Shown piece by piece: positions 10,226 through 21,388 of a stretch of DNA of 64,000 nt. The position numbers and the translations under genes were made by a program. This DNA is from Prorocentrum cordatum (lineage: Eukaryota > Sar > Dinophyceae > Prorocentrales > Prorocentraceae). How positions within the stretch are numbered: position 1 is the first letter of the stretch; every line of letters begins with the position of its first letter. The DNA is taken from NCBI GenBank assembly GCA_963575745.1, contig CAUYUJ010016687.1:37001-101000 (forward strand), read 5' to 3'. Under the pieces are notes generated by a model. That model ran no database searches. It had not been told where the DNA came from and saw nothing but the letters and a program-made list of their open reading frames with translations.

Positions 10226-11035
10226 ATGTTCCTGGGGGGGCGAGAGGTCTCAACGCACCCGATGCAATCAAATGCATATTCACAGACCCGGTCCGTGCAT
10301 GATATTGGGTGGAAGACTGTTTCGATAGGCGAGAACTGGTGTCGGATACCAAATGGGAGTTGGAATCGGGCGTGGCCGCCCACGTGAATCTACGTATGTT
10401 CGCAAAGTGGCGTGGGGATGCGCTGGACAATTCAGCAATTCGAAAATGCCGAGAGGGTAACGCAACTAACTATCGAAACAGAGAGGGAGCGGGAGGAGCT
10501 GGAATGAAACATGGTCTATTCAAAACGAACCCAAACAAAAGCGAATTGGGGGACAAACGTGATGAACATCAAGGGGGAACATGCAACGAAATGGCAATAA
10601 TACATACATGAAAGGGGGTGCACACAAACAGAGACCACCGGCGGGATCGAGCCACATTTAACCACGGATCTTTCGGAAACAAATGAACGAATTATATCTG
10701 GAATGCACGGCGGCTATTTCTCGAACAAGTAAACCCGTTTCCAGAACGAATGGCGCCTGCTCCCTTGGTATATTCTGATCAATAGACATACTCTCTATGT
10801 GTTGAGCTTCCTTCGTATGATGCAAGCATCCATTGAAATTTTCACCAACAAAAGCGTAACGGCATCGGACATCGCACAGCATGGACCGTCCCGGAAATCA
10901 TTTCCTAGCGGTTTGGAAACAATGTCTGCGCTCTAGAAACAATTTTCGCCAATTCTGGAAGCAAGACTCGCCCGTTCTGGGTGGATGAGTGGTGCAGAGC
11001 GGAACCGGGCATCTTATACATGGAAATAAATCAAT
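10225..11035. other. unassigned segment
   Basis: Mixed composition. Two modest frames (10309-10611 plus and 10658-10882 minus) have no recognisable motif. Nothing further is supported. Confidence 0.4.
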
Positions 11036-11715
11036 TAGAGATATGTTGAGGTAGGCCAGAAGCGCAACGCAGAACAATACAGTGTGGGAGTAGGGACGGA
11101 GTCTGTAGGGTAGCAATAACAAGGATGTATTATAGTAGGTCGAGTTCGCCACGCCAAACGAGTAAGATGACCCCGCCTATTGCCACATTCCCTACGAGGT
11201 GCAACGGAGACTATAAAAGAGGGTAGGTTAGTTCGTTCAATGTCAAGTAGGACAGAGGGCAGATGGTATACTACCTGACCCGGCCTTGCCATGCCCCCAA
11301 TTTTACTCTATTATACCCTACCCGACTCTGGTCTATCATATTCTGTTATGGTCCTAATTTAATTTCTTCTGCTCTACTCTACTCGATTCCGCTGTACCCT
11401 ACTCATCTCTACCGTCCGACTCCTACTACATAACTTGTTATAGTAAAGCAATACAGGAACAATACAACAGTGCATGAACGTAGAAGAGAATCGGAGTAGG
11501 AGTATGTGTTTGTCTAGAAAGGATCAGGGCTGAATCGAATGGAGTAGAGCAGAATCGAACATAATATTGTATACGGCAGGTAGTATAGAAAGAGGCAGAA
11601 TCGAGTAGAGTCAAATATGAAGTATAGTCCACCCCGACACAATCTGGTCTACTCCATTCCGTCCTCACCCCAGTGCAGTCTGGTCTACTCCATTTCGTCC
11701 TTATTACCCCAGTCT
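11035..11715. repeat. degenerate pentamer repeat (GAGTA / TACTC) with strand switches
   Basis: Words built from GAGTAG, AGAATCGAG and their complements CTACTC, TATACTC alternate in blocks. Purine-type blocks lie at about 11040-11280 and 11440-11630. Pyrimidine-type blocks lie at about 11290-11440 and 11630-11710. Confidence 0.55.
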
Positions 11716-12555
11716 CCAATCCACTTCATTTCAATCTTCTGAATGTTCGGAATATGCGCTTGCTGATCTCCGAAACACTTTGTGAACATGTTGCCAACTC
11801 TGCTGCCGAATCTGTTGTTCGGTTACCCTCGCCGGTGTTGGGCCGCATTGAACTCTATCCGGCGATATTTGTTTTGTTTGTTCAATATTGATTCACATTG
11901 CTGTTGTTCGACTCGCAATCTGCACACATTCGCGTAGGTGTATCATGACTATATGCTTGTGCGTCTGCTTCGTATCGAACAAGGGTTTGGCAACTTAGTT
12001 CCACGAAACGAGTCAGTAATGCGAAAAACAGCGGATGCCTTTTGAGATGACGGGCATTCTTTCCTGGGAAGGCGTGTTTGCGCAGGCATAAATCGGTTGT
12101 GTCCACGTCCCCCTTACAATACACACGCTGATTAGACCTGACCACAAGCAAAGTGCTGATTGCGTAGTCCTCCATTGTGCGCCATCCATGCTCTATGCGT
12201 ACGGTGTCGTATGCCGTGTGCCGGGCTTTCGGTGCCTAAATTGCCCATCGACGCAATGCGGTATCTGGCAATCGCTAAGATAAGCGCCTAGAGTGAAATC
12301 TCGATGGGTGTCCACGGACCTCAAAGGGATGTGATGTGCCGCGGCGATGGAGGTGCATTTATTTAGTTGATGAAGGCTTCTGCGAGCGACGTTGCCCCCC
12401 CCCCACGCGTCCCAGAACGCTGCGCACCGAAGTCCACTCTGGCGAAAAGCCATTCTTACGTGTGGCAGATTTTTTTCCGACTTCGTGTCTGGTCCCCCAA
12501 TCCACAATAACAAAATACCGTCTAGTGGAACACGACCTGGGACCAGTCCAAGGAG
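11715..12555 (-). other. possible minus-strand coding remnant, unidentified
   Basis: Two adjacent minus-strand frames (12513-12193 and 12175-11882) have mixed composition that looks more protein-like than their surroundings, for example DYAISTLLVVRSNQRVYC and HLKRHPLFFALLTRFVE. A stop and a frame change separate them. I recognise no family, and chance is not excluded. Confidence 0.2.
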
Positions 12556-12719
12556 ACGGAGGTGGAGGAGGGTGGGAGAAGAAGGGTCAATGAGTCAAGG
12601 GAAAGAGGCGGATGAGGGGAAGGGAGGCAAGGGTGATGAGCATAGTGGGGGGAGGCAAAAAGAAACCACCTCGAAACACCACGCTACGGCCTGAGCGGAT
12701 AGATAGTCTTTTCCCGCCA

Positions 12720-12860
12720 ATCTCTCTCTCTCTCTCTTCATCCTGACGGCCTTCGCACTCGAAGCAGTGCCGCGGCCATCTCAGAGAGAGCGATAGAGCG
12801 AGAGAGAGAGAGAGAACGAACAAGAGAGAGAGAGAGAGAGATAGAGGGGGACAGGACGGG
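12720..12860. repeat. (TC)n and (GA)n tracts
   Basis: A CT microsatellite at about 12720-12740 and GA-rich tracts at about 12780-12845, separated by ~40 bp of ordinary sequence, so the pair forms an imperfect inverted repeat. Confidence 0.8.
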
Positions 12861-12944
12861 GGGAGGGACCGGAACCAGGAGGGGGAAGGGGCAAGGATGT
12901 GATGGAGTGGAGATAAGGGGCGTATCCGCCACCTTGCCTGCACC

Positions 12945-14500
12945 ACGTAGGTGGAGTGTCCCAAGGCCCGCGCAGTCCTGCGAGGTAGAGTGTCTGTATT
13001 CACGGAACGCGACATTGCTGGAATTCCTTTGCGTTTCCGAGAGCTTCTGGGGTTGCTCGTGCTGACCCCGCTCAGAACGATTCTAAAAACCCCAAGGTTG
13101 CCTGAGCAACACCCAAGAGCGTCCACGAGGGCCCCGAGACGGTCCCAGAACGTGCCAAGACTGCCCTCGATGCCATCTGAACGGCCTAAACGGCCCAATG
13201 AAAAACTGCAAGAGGGCTCCCAGTGATTTCCCGCCGGTTTTTTGAAGCATTTTAGCATTCTCGCCTTTGCGGGCATCCGACGTTCTAAGATGGCCCAAGA
13301 GCCCCCCAATATCGATCCACGAACGCCCAAGAAACCCTCAAGGCCCCGAGACGCCAAGAGGCCCCCAAGACGGCCAAAGATGGCCCCCAGAGAGCCCCAA
13401 GAGGGGGAACCCTCTTCGCCTCCGCCTCAAGATGACCCCGAGATCGCCAGCAATCCCCCGAGGGGGCTCCAAGACGGCCTCCAAGATGTCTCCAAATTGT
13501 CTAACAAGCCTCCCAGGCAGCCCAAGATGGCCTCAAGATGATGGGAGACGGCCCAGGAGGCCCCCAAGAGGCCTCCAAGACGGCCCAAGAAGCCTCCAAG
13601 AAGTCCTCCAGGAAGGCCCGAAGATGCCTCAATTATTGATTTTCCTTGGGTTTTGAAGGATTTTGGCACTTGCTTCTTTTCGGCCTTCGGCTGGCCCAAG
13701 ACGGCCTGGGAGCCCTCCGAGATCGCCTCAGATGGCGTCTGCGGCTTCTAAGATGGCCCCATGACGGCCCGGTAGGCTCCCAAAACGGCCCCAAGAGGGG
13801 CCCCAAGAGGCCTCCAAGACGCCCCAAATGTCCTCAGAGACTGCCAAGATGGCCTCCAAGTTCGCCAGAAATGGTCTAAGATGGCCTGTAAGATGGCCCA
13901 AGAGGGTTTAAGACGCCTCCAAGTTCGCCTAAGAAGCATTTAAGATGGCCCAAGACGGCACCAGAGGCCCCCAAGAGGCCTCCAAGGCGGCCCAAGCGGC
14001 CTCCGAGAGGTCCTCTAGGAGAGCCCGAAGAGGCCAACATCATTGATTACTCATTTGGTTTTTGATGGAGTTTGCCCTTTGCTTCTTTTCGGCCTTCCGA
14101 CGGCCCAAGAGGCCCCCAAGATCGCCCTAAGATGGCCCCACAGGCCTCCAGGGTTATGACGTCGCAAGAAGCCTCCAAGGCGGCCCCAAGAGGGCCAGAC
14201 GGCCTAAGAGGCCCCAAAATGGCCCCAACGGCCTCCAAGATGACCCCGTGACGTCCCAAGATGGCCTCCAAGACGGCCCTGGAGCGCCCTGAGAAGGCCA
14301 AAAGATGGCCCAGAGAGGTACCCAAGACTGTACCAGGAACGCCTGACGTATCAGGAACGCCCAACGATGGCCAAAGGGGCCATCAAGGAGCTCCCCAATG
14401 CCCCCAGTAGGCCCGAGGCGGCCTCCACGAGGCCTCCAAGAGACCACCATGAAGCTCCCAGGAGACCCAAAAAGTGCCCCAATAGGCTCCCAAGAAGCCT
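12945..14500 (+). repeat. CCAAGA/GGCC-rich array, first block of the higher-order repeat
   Basis: Dense tandem arrays of CCAAGACGGCC, CCAAGAGGCCTCC and CCAAGATGGCC. They are interrupted by T-rich spacers at about 13606-13690 and 14028-14105, both containing TTGCTTCTTTTCGGCCTTC. Open frames in all directions reflect the lack of TAA, TAG and TGA in the unit and are not called as genes. Confidence 0.8.
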
Positions 14501-14554
14501 CCTCCTCCGTGGTCCTCCCTCTCCTCTTATTATTGCTCTTGTTCTTCTTCTTCT

Positions 14555-14735
14555 GTCTCCCCCACGTGTTCCCCGAAGTGTTTCCACAGCGGCTGGGGGA
14601 ACAGATAGTCCGATGTATTGGCCGAGCCATGGCCACAACGTGCGGCCACATGAGCGCTGCAGAAAAGATGGGGGGCGGCGGTGATTCCCCGTGGGCGTCT
14701 TCGATCCGCTGCCCCCTGTTGGCTTGCCACAGGGG
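14555..14735 (+). repeat. higher-order-repeat module P, copy 1
   Basis: A ~180-bp module starting CCCCACGTGTTCCCCGAA and ending near GGCGGCGGTGATTC, then a TCTTCGATCCGC block. Further copies are at 15690-15865, 16605-16795 and 17165-17325. Confidence 0.8.
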
Positions 14736-14739
14736 TGGA

Positions 14740-14846
14740 TGAGGAGGAGGAGGGAGGAGGAGGAGAAGGAGAAGGAGGAGGAGGAGGAGGGGGAGGAGGA
14801 GGAGGAGGAGGAGGAGGAGGAGGAGGAGGAGGAGGGAGGAGGAGGG

Positions 14847-14910
<64 letters not shown>

Positions 14911-14911
14911 A

Positions 14912-14984
<73 letters not shown>

Positions 14985-15025
14985 GGATGAGGATGAGGAT
15001 GAGGAGGAGGAGGAGGAGGCGTGCT
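14740..15025. repeat. (GGA)n then (GAT)n microsatellite
   Basis: About 110 bp of GGA repeat followed by about 170 bp of ATG/GAT repeat and a short GGA end. Both strands are open in several frames, giving poly-Met/Gly/His/Pro translations of no meaning. Confidence 0.95.
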
Positions 15026-15049
15026 AGATATCCTGAAGGGTTGGCGTTG

Positions 15050-15690
15050 TCCACAAGAACTCCTCCTGGGGCTTCGGCCCAGCGCTCCGGTCACCCGGAA
15101 GGCCGCGCCGCTGCGCAACCCACGTCTCCCAGGCGGCCTAGGTGGCCTCCAAGACGGTCAAGATGGCCTCCAAGCTCGCCCGGGGTGGTCGAAGGCGGCC
15201 GCCAAGAGGGTCCAAGAGTGTCCAAAATGACTCCAGGATTTAGCATTTATGTTTTTTCTGCCTTCCGACTGCCCGAGACGGCCCAAGAGGCCCCAAAGAT
15301 CGCCCAAGAGGCCCCCAAGTTGGCCCCAGAACGGCAGAAGAGGCCCCCAAGACGGCCCCAAGCGGGCCCCAAGACGGCCCAAGAGGCCTCCAAGACGCCC
15401 AAGATGGCCTCCAAGACGGCCTGGAGCACCCCAAGAGGGCCAAGCGGGCCCCAAGTCGGCCCAGAGAGGCCCTTCCGACAGCGTCAGACGGACCAGGAAT
15501 GCCCGAAGACGACCAAAGATGTCCCCGAGAAGCCCACAAAGGCCCCCAAGAGGCCCAAGAGGCCCCCAAGAGGCCCCCAAGAGGCTTCTAGGAAGCTCCC
15601 AGGATGCCCCAAGAGTGCCCCCAGAGGCTCCCAAGATGCCCTCTCCTCCTCCTCCTCCGCCTCCTCCTCCTCCTCCTGATCTTCCCCGCC
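15050..15690 (+). repeat. higher-order repeat, second CCAAGA block
   Basis: Begins with a short module at 15055-15110 (TCCTGGGGCTTCGGCCCAGC). CCAAGACGGCC arrays follow, with a T-rich spacer at about 15235-15290 containing TTTTTTCTGCCTTCCGAC. It closes with a CTCCTC tract. Confidence 0.75.
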
Positions 15691-15865
15691 ATCCTCTCCC
15701 AAGTGGTCCCCGAAGGGTTTCCAAAACGGCTGGGGGAGCACATGGTCCGACAGACAGCTTGGCAGAGCTCTTGCCACAACGCTCGGCCACATGGGCGATT
15801 CAAAAAGGCATGGGCGGCGGTGATTCGCCGTATGCGTCTTCGGTCCGCCGCTTCCTGAATTTCAG
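15690..15865 (+). repeat. higher-order-repeat module P, copy 2
   Basis: Matches copy 1 over GTGGTCCCCGAAGGGTTTCC, the CTCGGCCACATGGGC block and the GGCGGCGGTGATTCGCCGTA end. Confidence 0.8.
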
Positions 15866-15869
15866 GAGG

Positions 15870-16605
15870 TTTTCTGGTTCTTTTGGAACCTGCCCCTGGG
15901 GCTTCGGCGCAGCGCGCTGGCTTCCCCTGCCGTCGGCTTTGTCGCTTAGATGGCCTACAGACGGCCTCCAACACGGCCAAAATGCCTCTAAGAAAATCAA
16001 AATAACCCTAAACATGCCAAATATAGCCCCAAGATGGCCTCCCAGACGGTTCCAAGATGCCTCCAAGACCGCTAAGATGGTCCAATAGATCCCAATATGC
16101 CTCAACGAGGTCCTCCAGTAAGCCCCGTAGAGGCCAACATCACTGATTTCCCTTAGGTTTCTTGTAAACCAGATGTTGGCATTCTCTTCTTTTCGACCTT
16201 CCGACGGCCCGAGACGGCCCAAGAGACCCCCAAGATCGTCCCAAGATCGCCAAAGAGGCCTCCAAGGCAGCCCGCCCCAAGCGCTCAAGAGGCCCCCAGA
16301 CCGCCCCAAAGGGCCCCAAGAGGCATTCAAGACGCCCAAGATGGCCTCCAAGACGATTCTGAAGCGCCCCAGGACGGCCAAGAGAAGCTCCCAAGACGGC
16401 TTCCGACAGCGTCAGATGGGCCAGGAATGCCATAAGACAGCCAAAGGGCCCCAAGAGGCCCAAGGAGGTCCCCAAGAGGCTTCCAGGAGGCTCCCAGGAA
16501 GCTCTCAGGAGGCCCCAAGAATGATCCAAGAGACTCCCACGAGGTCTCCTCTTCCTGCTCCTCCTGCTCCTTCCGCTTCTGCTTTTCCTCCCTCTCATCC
16601 TCCTC
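15870..16605 (+). repeat. higher-order repeat, third CCAAGA block
   Basis: A CCTGGGGCTTCGGCGCAGC module lies at about 15888-15940. A spacer at about 16125-16207 contains GAGGCCAACATCACTGATTT and TTCTTTTCGACCTTCCGAC. CCAAGA arrays follow, ending in a CTCCTGCTCC tract. Confidence 0.75.
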
Positions 16606-16795
16606 TTCCTCCCCCACGTGTTCCCCGAAAGGCTTCCACAACGGCTAGGTGAACGCATGGTCCAGAAGCGTGGCCAAATTTAGTCGAAACGTTTGGCCGT
16701 ATTGGCGAATCCTCAAAAGCAGGGGGCGGCGGTGATTCGCCGTAGGCGTCTTCGATCCGCCGCCCCGTGTGGTTTGCCACAAGATGCCTGCCGTG
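16605..16795 (+). repeat. higher-order-repeat module P, copy 3
   Basis: Starts CCCCCACGTGTTCCCCGAA as in copy 1 and ends with GGCGGCGGTGATTCGCCGTA and CTTCGATCCGCCGCCCC. Confidence 0.8.
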
Positions 16796-16829
16796 CAAAA
16801 CTTCTGGTGTTTTTTTGTTCGTCTTTCTC

Positions 16830-17165
16830 TAAAGAGCTCCCCCTGGAGCTTCGGCCAACCCTGCCGGCCACCCAGAAACCTCCTCAACTTCCCCATAGTG
16901 CAAGATTGACTCCAAGACGGCCAAGATGGCCTCCAAGACGGCCAACATGTCCCTAAGAGAGCCCAAGCTGGCCTCAGGATGCATCCAAGACGGCCTGAGA
17001 TGCACCCAAGACAGCCCAAGATGGCTTCAAGATGGCCCAAGACGGCCGAGGTCACAAAGAGGCCTCCAAGACGGCCTAAGAGGCGTCTCCCCAGCTCCCA
17101 GGAGGGCCCAAGACTGACCCAATAAGCTAAAAAGAGGTCTCCTCATCCTTCTCCTCATCCTCCTT
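16830..17165 (+). repeat. higher-order repeat, fourth CCAAGA block
   Basis: A CCTGGAGCTTCGGCC module near 16845, then CCAAGACGGCC repeats to about 17110 and a short CTCCTC tract. Confidence 0.7.
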
Positions 17166-17325
17166 GTTGTTCCTCTCTTCCAAAAATGCTTCCACAACAG
17201 CTGGGGGGGAACGAATGGTAGAATAGAGTTGCCAAACTTTGCCCAGACGTTTGGCCACGTAGGCATGTCCTAAAACGCCAGGGGCGGCGGTGATTCGCCG
17301 TAGGCTTCTTCGATGCATACTACAT
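17165..17325 (+). repeat. higher-order-repeat module P, copy 4
   Basis: More diverged at its left end, but the right end (GGGGCGGCGGTGATTCGCCG, then TAGGCTTCTTCGATGC) is conserved with the other three copies. Confidence 0.75.
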
Positions 17326-17359
17326 ATGTGTATACATACATGTCCGAGGGGAGAGGGAC

Positions 17360-17376
17360 AAGGCAGAGAGATAGAA

Positions 17377-17410
<34 letters not shown>

Positions 17411-17430
17411 CGAGAGGATGGAAACATAGG

Positions 17431-17482
<52 letters not shown>

Positions 17483-17690
17483 AAGAAAGAGAGAGATAGA
17501 GAGATAGACACACACACAAAGATAATGAGTGGCGAGGGGCGGGAAGTAACAAGCGTCGAAAGGACGGACCAGGACAACTAGCAAGAAGGGAGAGACAACG
17601 GTGAGGCGGAGGAGGAGGAGGAGGAGGGATGAGGGAGGAGGAGGAGGAGGAAGAGGAGGAGGAGGCGGAGCAGGGAGTACGAGGAGTCAC
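17360..17690. repeat. (GA)n and (GGA)n microsatellites
   Basis: GA-rich from about 17360 to 17500 and GGA-rich from about 17605 to 17675. Confidence 0.9.
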
Positions 17691-17961
17691 GTTCTCTGTC
17701 GCCCCCTGGTCCTCCCCTCGATCCCTCCATTCCGAAACTCTCCTCGTCTCTCCTCCTCCTCCTCCGAGAGTTGCGCCCAACTGTGAAATAAACTACGTAG
17801 TGTATTCACGAAATGTGTTCGCGTAGTGTACTTGCGTAGTGTATTCGCATGAAATATTTACGAAGTATATTTACGTAGTGCATTTCCGTAATGCATTTGC
17901 GCAGTGTATTTGCGTACTGTATTCACGTATCGTAATTGACGTAATGCGTTCGCGTAGTCCT

Positions 17962-18113
17962 GGGGACGCTGCCACACACCTCGATCGGGCGATGGGCAAT
18001 GGCAATGCTGGAGACGTCCGTGGTGACGCTACTGTGCCGGGGGCTGCGTCGTGCTCCCCTGCGCTGTGCCGCGCCGCACTGGGACGTGACAGGGAACTCG
18101 CCACGTTGTGCAT
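17962..18113. repeat. 150-bp block, copy 1 (direct repeat of 18665-18815)
   Basis: Nearly identical to the second copy, including GGGCAATGGCAATGCTGGAG and CGCCGCACTGGGACGTGACA. Neither strand gives a convincing protein. Confidence 0.85.
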
Positions 18114-18664
18114 TTGCGTAGTGTAGTTGCGTGGCGTATTTACGTATACGTACGTCGTGTTTTTGCGTAGTGTATTCGAGTAGTGTTTTTTTGTACGTCA
18201 GGTATTTGCGTAATGCGTTTGCGCAACGTGTTCACGTAGTGTATTTACGTATCGTATATGCGTGGTGTATTTGCGTCATGCGTTTCCGTAGTGTAGTTGC
18301 GTGTATTTGCGTAGTGCATTTGCTAGTGTATTTAGGTCGTGTATTTGCGTAGTGTATTTGCTTAGTGGATTCGCGTATCGTAGTTTACGTAGCGCGTTTG
18401 CGTAGTGCTATCGCGTAGTGTGTTGGGCCAGTGTGTTGTGTCGGTGTAGTGTGTTGGCGTGGAGCTCCTGCGTGGTGTATTTGCGTAGTTTTTCTGTGTA
18501 TGGTATCAGCGTCGTCGTTTGGCGCGCAGCGCTTGCGCGAGACATTTGCGTAGTGCATTTCGCAGTAAGCCTTGCGCCGCGTGGAGTGAGCTTTCCGCCC
18601 GCGTGATGTTGTCGCGTAGTGTTTGGTCGACCCGCAAACTCTGGAAGGGATTCGGAACTGCGAG

Positions 18665-18815
18665 GCCCGGGGGCGCTGCCTAACACCTCAATCGAACGAT
18701 GGGCAATGGCAATGCTGGAGACGTCCGTGGTGACGCTACTGTGCCGGGGGCTGCGTCGTGCTCCCCTGCGCTGTGCCGCGCCGCACTGGGACGTGACAAG
18801 GAACGCGCCACGTAG
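18665..18815. repeat. 150-bp block, copy 2
   Basis: Second copy of the block at 17962-18113, about 700 bp away, with only a few substitutions. Confidence 0.85.
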
Positions 18816-19658
18816 TGTATACGCGTAGTGTAGTTCCGTAGTGTATTTGCGTAGCGTATGTACATCGCGTTGTTCGTTGTGTATTTGCGTAGTGTGTTTA
18901 CGTAGTGCATCGACGTCGTGTATTTATGCGTCGTGTGTTTGCGCAGTGCATATACGTAGTGTATTGTCGGTATTGTATTCGCGTAGTGTATTTACGTAGT
19001 GTATGTGCGTCGCATTGTAGTTACGTAGTGTATTTACGTAGTGTGTTTACGTAGTGTATGTGCGTAGGGTATCTGCGAAGTGCATTTGCGTAGACTGTCT
19101 ACGTAGTGTTTTCACGTAGTGGATTCACGTCCTGTGTTTACGTAGTGTATTTACGTAGTGTATATATGCCATATATGTTCGTAGCATATTTGCGTAGTGT
19201 ATTCGCGTCATGTGTGTGCGTATCGTAGTTTACGGCATCCGTTTGCGTAGTGCTTTCGCGTAGTGTGTTGGGCCAGTGTGTTGTGTTGGTGCAGTGTGTT
19301 GGCGTGGAGCTCCTGCGTGTTGGTGTAGTGGGCTGTGTTGGTGTGTTGGCGCCTAACTGTGAACAAATCTACGTTGTGTACTTACATAGTGTATTTGCGT
19401 AGTGTATTTACGTGATGTCTATTTCACGTTGAAGCGTTGTAAATACACAATTAAGCTTTGCATTCCACGATTAAGCATCACCGTCCCTCCTTCCCACCTC
19501 CCTCATCCTGCACCTCCACTCCCGTTCGTCGTCGTCCTCCTCCTCCTCATCCTCCTCCCCCCTTTTCCTCCTCTGCGTTTCCCTCCCCTCGGGCCCCTCC
19601 CACCTCCTCCAGGGAAGGGCACGCAGCAGGAGTGAGCAACGACGCCCGAGACGACGCA

Positions 19659-19722
19659 TCACTCGGTGGGCCGCTCGTACTGGGAGAGCTGCCTGCCCGC
19701 GTTGAAGTAGTACGCCCGCGGG
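19659..19722 (-). CDS. WW-domain exon candidate, C-terminal half
   Basis: Minus-strand translation reads RAYYFNAGRQLSQYERPTE and then TGA at 19661-19659. The Y-Y-F-N, S-Q-Y-E-R-P pattern is the second half of a WW domain (the aromatic strand and the terminal Pro). WW domains bind proline-rich ligands and are common in splicing factors, prolyl isomerases and ubiquitin ligases. The first half (L-P-x-G-W) is not adjacent; the nearest one on this strand is at 23.9 kb. No canonical AG is visible directly before the piece, so the left splice site is uncertain. The TGA may be the true stop or may lie in an intron. Confidence 0.5.
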
Positions 19723-19779
19723 CCCCCGCCCCCGCGAAGGGGCCGAAGATGATCAGCAACGGCATGGGGGGGGGGGCGG

Positions 19780-20900
19780 AGGAGGCGGAGGAAGGAGGAG
19801 GAGGAGGAGGAGGAGGAGGAGGAGGAGGAGGAGAAGGAGAAGGATGATAACGATGAGGATGAGGTCGGCGGAGGATGATGAGGAAGGAAGAGGACGAGGG
19901 AACTGAGGAGTCAAAATGGAAAGGATGTGTGCTCCCAGGTTGCGCCGCAGTGCTTGCACATCGATAGCATTCTCACCAGCGCCGCAGCGAGACAGCCATA
20001 GCGGTCAGCGTTTCGTTCTAAGTATGAATTCGAACATGGATTCGACATGTTTCTACTGACGCTGACGGCAAATAAGAGAAAAGTTGGAGGAGCGTTTTTT
20101 TGTTTGGGGGGGGGGGTAGGCAGAGCAGAACAACGACACGGATGTGGACCAGAGGCGGGAGGATTATATATGATATGACGCGGACGGAGGGGGGGGGGGC
20201 GGGCGGGCAAGAAGGGGGGAGGATGTGGAGGGAGAGGAAAAGGAACGTGAAGTGGTGGTCGGTCGAGGGCGAAACAATGGATGGGTCTTTTTTCCTCATC
20301 ATTATACGTTCTGCGCTCTTCTGAGAAGGGGCATGTGGCATGCGGGAGGGGTGGATCGATGGGTGCGATGGGGAGGGAACGAAGAGAAGCAGGAGTTCCC
20401 CCCCCACCAGATAGCAATCGCTTCGTTTCGGAGCAAGAGGGCGACGGCGGAATGAGGGAGAAGAGAAGCGAAGGCTGGGGGGGGGGGCAAAGCGGCGGCC
20501 CCGAACGCTCTGAGACGACAGCGCGAGGGGCAGAGGGCGACGGAAGGGAAGGCGACAGAAGGACGGGACAGGACACAAAGAGGCAGCCGACCAGAGAAGC
20601 TTCCCACCTCGGCCAGCGGGGCCTCACCGCCTCCCGCCGGCACCAGCGGCGCACCAGCGATGGAGCGCTGGGCCGAGGCGCCGCCGAAGCGGGGGGGTTT
20701 GTGGCCAACCCCGGCCTCCTCTTGCTCCTCCTCCTCCTCCTCCTCGTCCTCCTCCTCCTCCTCCATCCCTCCTCTTCTCTCGTCTCCTTCTCGTCCTCCT
20801 CTTCCCTCTCCTCCTCCTTCTCCTCATCCTCCTCCTCTTCCTCCTCCTCCTCACCTATGCCACTACCGGAAAGGCAGAGGACCCGGTCTATGAGGGCGGC
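19780..20900. other. low-complexity stretch with G-runs and CTC/GGA tracts
   Basis: (GGA)n at 19780-19845, several poly-G runs (for example 20105-20117, 20191-20200) and (CTC)n at 20720-20850. The stretch between them has no recognised gene. A short minus-strand piece near 20590-20710 (HKPPRFGGASAQRSIAGAP) is possibly exonic but unsupported. Confidence 0.5.
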
Positions 20901-20999
20901 GCAGCCCCGAACACGATCGCCTTGTCAGTGTGCTCACACTCCCCGTCTCAACGGGCGCTCCTCGCAGCCTATCCCCCTGAGTTGTGCTGGAACGCGGAC

Positions 21000-21200
21000 A
21001 GCTTCGAACACTCGCGAACGTCAAACAAATTACCACCATATGCATTTTCCTCAACAGATAGACTGATGTGCATCTTCTTCTCCTCCGGCAGCACCCCGAT
21101 GGTACAGCCAACCTTCCTAATGGAGCCTCTCTCCAGGATGCACCCATATCGGCAGATGCACAGCTCCAGCTCCCAGCCAGACTTTTAGCAAGCATCGTCT
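21000..21200 (-). other. exon candidate, unidentified
   Basis: Minus-strand reading gives GWELELCICRYGCILERGS followed by EEKKMHISLSVEENAYGGN, then a stop near 21000. Composition is balanced and unlike the low-complexity DNA around it. No family recognised. It may be a downstream exon of the coding candidate at 21.39-22.42 kb. Confidence 0.3.
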
Positions 21201-21388
21201 ATACTCGGCTCCTCCTCAGAGCCACACTCATGACAACCAATCTCTCGGACCACACTGCAGCCAGTACGCCATCTGCAGAGCAGGACGCCTGTGAGCAGGA
21301 CTCATAACAAGACATGTCCACTACTCTTCAGCCACATGGAGTCGAAGGCAAACAGCCTAGATCAGGTGCGCGGTATTGGAGGACACGC

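Larger units (their letters stand above)
17785..19445. repeat. GCGTAGTGTATTT-type satellite
   Basis: A degenerate 13-15 bp unit around GCGTAGTGTATTT / ACGTAGTGTATTT runs for about 1.6 kb. It is interrupted by two copies of a 150-bp non-repeat block (17962-18113 and 18665-18815) and two copies of a TGTTGGGCCAGTGTGTTGTG block (about 18418-18475 and 19265-19320). The satellite has evolved by both short-unit and segmental duplication. Confidence 0.85.

Noticed and set aside
14681-15679. 332-codon plus-strand open frame
   Set aside because: Made of GGA/GAT repeat and the CCAAGA array; no domain or balanced composition.
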